Below, one piece after another: positions 57,120-64,000 of a stretch of DNA of 64,000 bases. The stretch is from Liolophura sinensis (lineage: Eukaryota > Mollusca > Polyplacophora > Chitonida > Chitonidae). The stretch is taken from assembly GCF_032854445.1 (NCBI RefSeq), contig NC_088301.1, positions 30,862,402 to 30,926,401 of the forward strand. The letters run 5' to 3'. A model generated the notes under the pieces. The model made no database searches, was not told where the DNA came from, and saw nothing but the letters and a program-made list of their open reading frames with translations. Every line of letters starts with the position of its first letter. Positions within the stretch are counted from its first letter, which is position 1. Both the position numbers and the translations under genes were made by a program.

Positions 57120-60100
57120 CAGAAATATGGAATTATGCCAAATCACAGAAGGAAACATTTGTTCTTCATTTTGTTGTATAGACCAATATGCCGTGATCGA
57201 GACATTTTAGCTGAACCGGAATTTCGGATGTATTGTTTGTTTCTGGGGCAAATCTGAGATTTGCATCATCAATTTTTATGAGGGTGTAATAAAAATAGCA
57301 AAGAGCACAGGGACAGCTTAACTGCAAATATTAATTGCCTCACCCGTATAGGTTTATGTCGATATTAAGATATTTCTGCACCACTTGATTTTATGTGTAA
57401 TGAATCCAAATTGAGACCCCGATGCTGGAACAGCAGTTTTTGTTTTGACAATAACAACGACCCACTTCCCCAGCCAGAAAAAGTCATATACGTCAACGGA
57501 AAGAGTTTAATATCTAAGCTTCAGTGAGCGATAACTAATCCAGCAAAATGGATGCGGGGTAGCGCCACCAATGGGACAGACTAGCTGTTTAATGACTTTT
57601 CCTCCTGGTGCATCAGACTTCCAGACTTGATGAACCGTCTACAACTCAGTTTAGTTGATTAACTCCATATCTGTCAATATAGGGACATGAAATGCCATAT
57701 ATATCTCTGTATATAATACATATGGTAATTTATAACGTTATTCGTATATAACTCTGGTAGTTACATGTGATACTATACTACTGACAAGGGAGCAGACCCT
57801 GTTCTAGTGCATGGTATGGGCGTGGTATTAGCGGTGCGGGTTCAAACCCGGCCTTGGGCGGAATATATAGATTACCATGCACGTTCTCTTTTTCTTCAAG
57901 ACATCAATGGCAAAAAGCGATCGACGATACTCATGTGAACGTAAGCACAGTGTTACTTTCTTTGAAGACCACTCGTCTTCCACTAACATGGTGTGTATAT
58001 GTGTATACCTCACAAGTGAAAAAGTTTGCCAATAGCTTGCCAAAGGTTGGTTTACACAAACTTTTCAAGCATGGCGTTAACTATCAAAGAAATAAAAAAA
58101 ACGATAGCGAATCTGTGCTGCTTTACATGAGTTTATGTTCAGATACGAGTGATGGCCGACTCGTCCAACCTGTCGCTCGAGACGCAGACAGTTTGGGCAG
58201 AGCAATAACGTATCTCACAAAATCTAAGAATAAGCGTATTTCTGTATGCTAATGATTACAGAAAGGAAATTGTAAAGCTATTGTAAACTGTAAAAATGGG
58301 TGCTATATTTTGAAGAGCTTTTTTCAGTCTGGGTTGATATGAGAGAAGATTGAGTGGCGAAGGGTGCTGCTAACACCGTTCAGTCGGTATACTTGACACG
58401 TACACAGCTGCTCCTGTAGGGCTTGAGGTCAAGACAGACAGGCCGAGTCCTGATCGCGTGCTAGGAAATAATTAGGGTTCACACTTCCGGCTAAAGCAGT
58501 GAACCCAGCAATTGTTCCCCTGCAGCAGAATTTGACGAAATGAAGGAAATTTGTCAAATACATGGAAGGAGTTAACGATGGCCGGCAGCTATTTCTTGGA
58601 TACAAAAATGCTCTGCCCCTTGGATATTCGGAGTTGTTGTTACATGCTAGTATTCTCACTAGCTGTAAGCCTTGTCCGAGCCGGCTGGAGTTATAGCAAT
58701 CTGCACATTTTTGTTTGATGATGATGAAATATATCTTATATTCATTGTCATTTACACTACAGATATCACATTTCAAAGTAATCAGTTAAAATTGTACACC
58801 GATATTATAAAATTCTCATAATACTCTTAATAATACTGCTGCATGTTTTCCGTGGTAAACTTCCCGAATAAATACTTATACACTAATACTATACGAAATT
58901 TACACCGGCTTATTTGTCTAATAAATCTTTTACCAACACGTGTTCGGTGCCGGAGCAGAAGCATCCGCCATCCATCAGCAGGCCGGCCAGCATTCAAAAT
59001 ATTTTTAGCATAACCAAATATTTTCTTTTGATATATTAACAGAATTAAAAAATCTGCCAGTATGTATTGAAAATATGAACAGAATTTATCGTCTGTAAAA
59101 ACTGTTTGAAACGATATTGATGAAATTCATGTGATTTTTAATGTAAATACATCACGAACTTGTAAATGTTGTATACCAGACGCGGGTAAGAGAGAGGGGG
59201 CTAATTGAAAAGTGATCGATTTCTTTGTTCTCATACCATTGTCTAATTTCGATTATCGCCCTCGACCAAATGTATCTTAATGGTGGTAAACGTTTAACAT
59301 TACCTTTATTGCTTACGGGTCTTCCAAAAACAAAATTGCATGCATTTCATCATGCATTTACATGATAATAACTAACAAATTTGCCTAATTTCCACGAAAG
59401 AAATATTTCTCATTAGAACACGCAATGATTTCACAAAGACTTGTCACTGAATGTAGTGATTCAGTAACCATTTGGTCTCGATGTCTCTCTTATGTGCATG
59501 TCCAGACGTGATTTTTCTCCGTTTCTACTGTATCTGTTATTCCAGTACGCAAGCAATTATGTCGGTGAATGAATTCCGTGCCAAACACATGACTGACTGT
59601 ACTACTTCTAAGATAAGGTCACGCCTCTGACAGACAGGATGAGCAAAGCCTCAAACAACGCAATACCTACCGCACATGACCGGTGTACTGTTATACATTT
59701 ATCCCAACAGATGGCTGAGATACCAGATCAAAGGGAAATTTATGCTTCCAGAGAGTGATGTATAAACCAACCGTTTAAGATTAATGGTTACTATTTGGTC
59801 TAGGGTACGAACAGTAACTGGACCTGGAATAACATAAAACTATTTATGGGCCAATTTAGATGAAAGCATTGTCAAGCGGATCATAGGCCCTCATTTATAC
59901 TTGGTAGGATGGTCACGAATGACATCCGCTAGATCGTAAGATCAATTGTGGTGCGGGTACATTTAGCATGAACAGATTCGATACAATGTCTAAAGACGAT
60001 TCCAAACTTCAAGCCTCTCCAACAACAAAACTTTTTCTGTTGATAGTTCACTTTGATCTCGATACTCTGCTGGCAGTGATTCTTCGTGTGGTCTCGGTAA

Positions 60101-63100
60101 ATCATGACTCGCAGAAATTACCATTACACAAGTCATCCTACCATCGATGAAGTTGTTTTACAATCACTGCAAAGAGCGTCGCAGAACGTAGGCCAGAACA
60201 ACGATGTGGATTGTATGGGTAACAATCGATTGTGGATACAAGCGTGCAGCGATCCTTGTAGTGTAAACACAGGCCAGTGGAACAAACATGGATCAAAGAA
60301 TGCAATTACTCGAGAGATTTTGATTAGATTGCGGGTAACTTGTATCGTAAAAACATGCATTAATCTGGTGCAATTTCAACTCAGTTAAGGTGGTTTCTAT
60401 ACAAAGCTGTAAGCGGATCACGTAAAAGCTCAACATTTTCTTCCACAAATCCGTAATTGAATGTCTAATCTGATTTATAAAACGCCAGTATAAAACCTTA
60501 TACCCTGGCGAAATATGTCTTCTTCAAGTACAAAAATACGCCTAAAAGGGTTGTTTTCAGTTGTCACCACAAAGAGCAACTCTATGAAGCCTTCAGGTGG
60601 AGTAGACTTTATGCCTCCAGGCTTAGTGAAAAACGGCGCACTTTCAATTGAACGAACTAATACAGAGTTTGATAATGTCACGTCTTTATCCAAGTAGGCG
60701 GTGTTTTTGTGTAATCTAACCGTGCGCTGCGCTTGGCACACCGTGGGAAATTGCTTTCTCTGCTAGTTATCACGATTTATACATGTATATGCATGACCAG
60801 ATCTTCCGATTAGCCTCAGCTATCGACAGTGCCAATTAGAATAATTCCATTTGTTGTCTCTGAACTGTGATACATCTCTCACCATTTGTCTGAAAATTCC
60901 ATTTTCTTTAAAAACTGAACTGATGTAAAATGACAAAAGACTTGTCTGTTTTCACACTAATTTTCATTTCGTATTCATGGGAAGCCGTGAATAATCTAAG
61001 GTGATCTAGAACACGGTTTTACTCTTTATTTTTGTTAGGTGATTTTCAGTCCTCTTGCTTCAGGCCTTGTTCGGCATTTCACCTCAATTAATTCAGAAGG
61101 AGGTCTCTTCGTTCATGAGAAGTCTCCAGCTCGCTAACGTTTACTAATTTGCGAGCTGCGCGTGCGCACAGTTCCATCCGATTTCGGCCATTTGTTATCT
61201 TTAAAAACAGAAGATTGATGTTCGTTTCTAAAAACTGTTATCTAAATTTCTCAGAAGTGCACAGAAAAAAAAGCACAAGCTAAAGTAACAGTGTGATGTA
61301 TTAGAGGTCCTCTAGACATCGCGAACAACTGCCATTAATTCCAGCAAATCCGCCAATTCCTACAAACCGCCGGGGTCAAGATTGCTGGGAGAGTACGATC
61401 ATGCCCGGTGAAAGCGATCACTTCCGAGTGAGAGTTGGCTGCAAACTTCCTCGCTTTATCCCAGCACTTTAGACCAGCTATCACCACACGGGATCGCACT
61501 TGACAGTCTATCCATACAACGAGCTATCATAAAAAAGAACGGAATAGTGTATCAGAATGAAATAGGCTTCATGAAAAACTGGCAGTTGGAATCTTCAGAA
61601 AATCTCGGTAGAAGAGTGTGTTTATCTAACCAATGTTCCTCCCTTTTGTCCAGCGGCTATGGGCTGGACTAATATTGATTTTTCTGCCATACAAAAATTA
61701 ACCGGCGTGTCCAATAAACTTCATTTGGAGTAAAAGGTTGGGACTGCATTAGGGCAAGCTTCAATCTCCACACACCCGGTTAGGAGTAATGGGTCTTTGA
61801 CATTAGCAGACTGTTAGTCTAAACAGACATGTTCACCTTCCAACTGTCTCTGAAATTTACCAACGCCGGAAGTACAATGATAACCACTTATGTTGGACAT
61901 TCTCCGAAAATCCGTCCACTGGTATCGATCCATCAGGTATTGGACGCTTAAGATTCATTGGTTGTTATCAAATTGGTGGAAATCATCGGCCAAGTCGGAA
62001 CGTGTTGGGAACTATTTTGGAAGTTGGTAGGAAGTTAAATTACACTGTGAGAGAAGAGTTCTATCACAGCTTTCAATACACCAACTAAAGGCCCCAGGCC
62101 GGAGAGGCATACCATCAGACCATCTACACAGAATGCAGGTTTCAGTCGGCCGGTTGGAACCACGAAAGTGCAACTTACACGAACAGATTCCGATGTTCAG
62201 ATTGGAACTTCAGATTGTTGACTTGAACCCGTGAAACTGCTCGAATGCGATGAAATTAGGCAAAGCACGTTTTACTTTTCTGAAAGACAGAACAAGAATT
62301 AGGTAAATGTGTGGTTAACGACGTTAGCTGAGGCCACTTTTCTCTGTTATGTGAGTGGATTCCCATCTGCTGTCACGCGCCTGCGAACAGTCCGCCAACC
62401 ATCAGCTGCTTCGGAGAACTCGCGTGAAATGTACACCAGGAAAGCAATAGTAGTTTGCGTGTGTGTGTATCAGAAGGACGAAACATTCCATCTATCACCA
62501 CAATTTACAAGATCGAGGATTGACATTCCAGATTGACCCGGGATCCGAAGAATTATAGCTCATCGCCCGATACAGTAATATACTTTCACACAAATTTTGA
62601 TTCTAATTAGTGATCGCTTGCTGTGTTTTGAAAAGAAGAATGGATGAACTTCATGCTCTGGAAAGTGGTTACATTTCCGAAGAACAAAACCACTTTCGAA
62701 TCATGGTGATCAACGTGCTCGTCAGAATTTAATGTACAAAGATGCATCAGGTAAAGTCATGAATGTCTGATTTTTACACCGCACAGCAAAAGGTGTCGCT
62801 AGCTCGAAAGTTTACTGTTAGTTGAAGACAGGCAGGCTAATGACACAGACACAGCTTCTACCCTCCAAGAGAAAATCGATTGAACTATTGACTGTTACAA
62901 CATTAATCAACATAGCATGCACATAGTGTGGTGGTCACAACTTTTCTTCGTTTTTCTTGGAGAGAATTGAGTGTGTTATCTTTGAGCGTCTCCCTGCCAA
63001 AGCGGTAACGTGATCAAACTGTTTTTTTTCGTTGATCGTGCCGATTTTGCGTGATGTGTTTATGGTGCCATCACGGATGTAAACAAATATCGGTGTTCTG

Positions 63101-63230
63101 AAGATTTCATGAAATATCCCAAAAAGTCTTATCCAATGACTCGAAGAGTAATTGGTCTGTACAAACTATGTTGAGGTTACACGATATTCTGGACGTGTCT
63201 CACTGGTGTCCAGCTAGACCTCCCTCGAGG
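57120..63230. other. Long gene-poor stretch
   Basis: No domain, RNA gene or repeat family that I can support. A tRNA-like T-arm phrase (GCGGGTTCAAACCCGGC) at about 57,836-57,852 lacks a matching D-arm and acceptor stem. The frame at 57,854-58,252 (132 codons) has no recognisable motif. Confidence 0.45.
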
Positions 63231-63239
63231 TACAAGCCG

Positions 63240-63343
63240 TTGACACGTGAGTATATACATTTATCAGTTAATGTACAAAAACAGAAATACATGAGTATAG
63301 ACATTTATCAGTCAATGTACAAAAACAGAAATACATGAGTATT
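63240..63343. repeat. Tandem duplication, about 53-bp unit
   Basis: 'acatttatcagttaatgtac' followed by 'aaaaacagaaatacatgagt' occurs twice, next to the end of the Gag remnant. Confidence 0.92.
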
Positions 63344-63986
63344 GTTACGACCCAAACTGTCTGTATTATAAAGAGATGGCTTGTTCTGAAATGAGACTTT
63401 ATGTGTAACCGTGTAAGTATTGGCCATAGTGGCTGCTGCTTCTAATGTATCAGCCTCTTTGTCCTCACTGAAAGTTCGGACATCATCATTAATACACCTT
63501 TTAAAGTAATCAATCAGAATGATCTGTTTTAACTTTTCATAATCTTTATCTACACTTTTAGCAGAAGACCACCGCTCAAACAATTGTTCCTTCTGTCTAG
63601 CAAATGCAATGTAATTCTGATCTCTTTTCTCAAAATTTCTAAATTTCTGGCACAAGCTCATATCTTTTTAAGATAGCAACTTTCACAAAATCATAATCTG
63701 CAGCCTGTTCTTATGATAACTCTGTGTATATATCCATAGCTTTGCCCGTTAACACACTCTGTAAAAGGGTAGTCCAAAACTTTTTAGGCCACTCTAAATT
63801 TTGAGCAATCTTCTCAAACTGTAGAAAATATTTGTCTACATCAGTCTCACGAAATTGTGGCACCAATCTTATGTTTCTGGCGACGTCAAATTTTGGAGGC
63901 ATATCAGAAAAACTTAAGCCAGACCTATCTCCTAGTTTCCTCGCTTCAATTTCGCTCTGAAGTCTCAATTTCTCCATTTCGAACAC
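63308..63986 (-). pseudogene. Gag remnant of a Ty3/Gypsy-like LTR retroelement (partial, broken)
   Basis: Two - strand frames (63,986-63,711 and 63,661-63,308) are consecutive parts of one Gag-type protein. The first has a Glu/Lys-rich start, then P-P-K-F-D, V-D-K-Y-F-L-Q-F-E-K-I-A, and L-T-G-K-A-M-D-I-Y, the pattern of SCAN-like Gag domains in Gypsy elements. The second has Q-K-F-R-N-F-E-K and W-S-S-A-K-S-V. An in-frame TAA ends the first part, and a frameshift separates the second, so the copy is dead here. The element begins beyond the right edge of the window; no protease or polymerase part is present, and no LTR was identified. Confidence 0.75.
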
Positions 63987-64000
63987 TCTTTCATTTTCCC

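Noticed and set aside
57795-57860. Possible tRNA gene (T-arm phrase GGTTCAAACCC)
   Set aside because: The T-arm is good, but no paired acceptor stem or D-arm could be placed; more likely a SINE head remnant or chance.
57854-58252. 132-codon + strand frame
   Set aside because: Ordinary composition for chance frames, no domain, no promoter, splice or poly(A) context.

Overview
This is eukaryotic nuclear DNA: AT-rich, gene-poor, with phase-consistent GT/AG introns, tRNA-derived SINEs, MITEs, minisatellites and decayed transposons. The abundant SINE (tRNA head, conserved body, 3' end in CACCAATCAAATAAATAAAT) and the EGF-repeat receptor family point to a lophotrochozoan, most likely a mollusc. 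The species cannot be fixed from the sequence.

The main gene is on the + strand at 21,958-37,897. I can assemble 14 exons. Every junction is phase 1 except the last (phase 2), and they give one open frame of 695 residues: signal peptide, one EGF-like unit, an F-type (fucose-binding) lectin domain with its R-x-D-C-C-x-x-R signature, eight more EGF-like units of the MEGF/scavenger-receptor-F kind, one membrane helix and a 49-residue tail with DxxLL and YxxL motifs. I infer a cell-surface receptor for fucosylated glycans, perhaps on phagocytic cells.

The left third (5.3-19.7 kb) holds inverted, broken copies of the same gene on the - strand. Copy B (about 13.5-19.7 kb) runs from a start-less signal exon through EGF exons with frameshifts and lost splice sites. 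It lacks the lectin exons; the interval where they should lie is filled by three SINEs. Copy A (5.3-7.0 kb) keeps only the 3' part (two EGF exons, membrane exon, tail). Intronic sequence and an intronic minisatellite are also mirrored, so this is a divergent inverted duplication with its axis near 20.8 kb, one arm intact and the other decaying.

The right part (38-64 kb) is mostly transposon remains: a PIF1-like helicase fragment with a broken PHD finger (+, 40.2-42.7 kb), a P-element/THAP9-like transposase in exon pieces (-, 42.7-45.4 kb), a palindromic MITE (51.4 kb), more SINEs, and a Gag fragment of a Ty3/Gypsy-like retroelement at the right edge. Among these, 47.37-49.54 kb (+) holds an unrecognised multi-exon gene with a basic C-terminal half, a CRE site upstream and an AATAAA downstream. 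The stretches 55-63 kb and 45.7-47.2 kb show no gene I can support.
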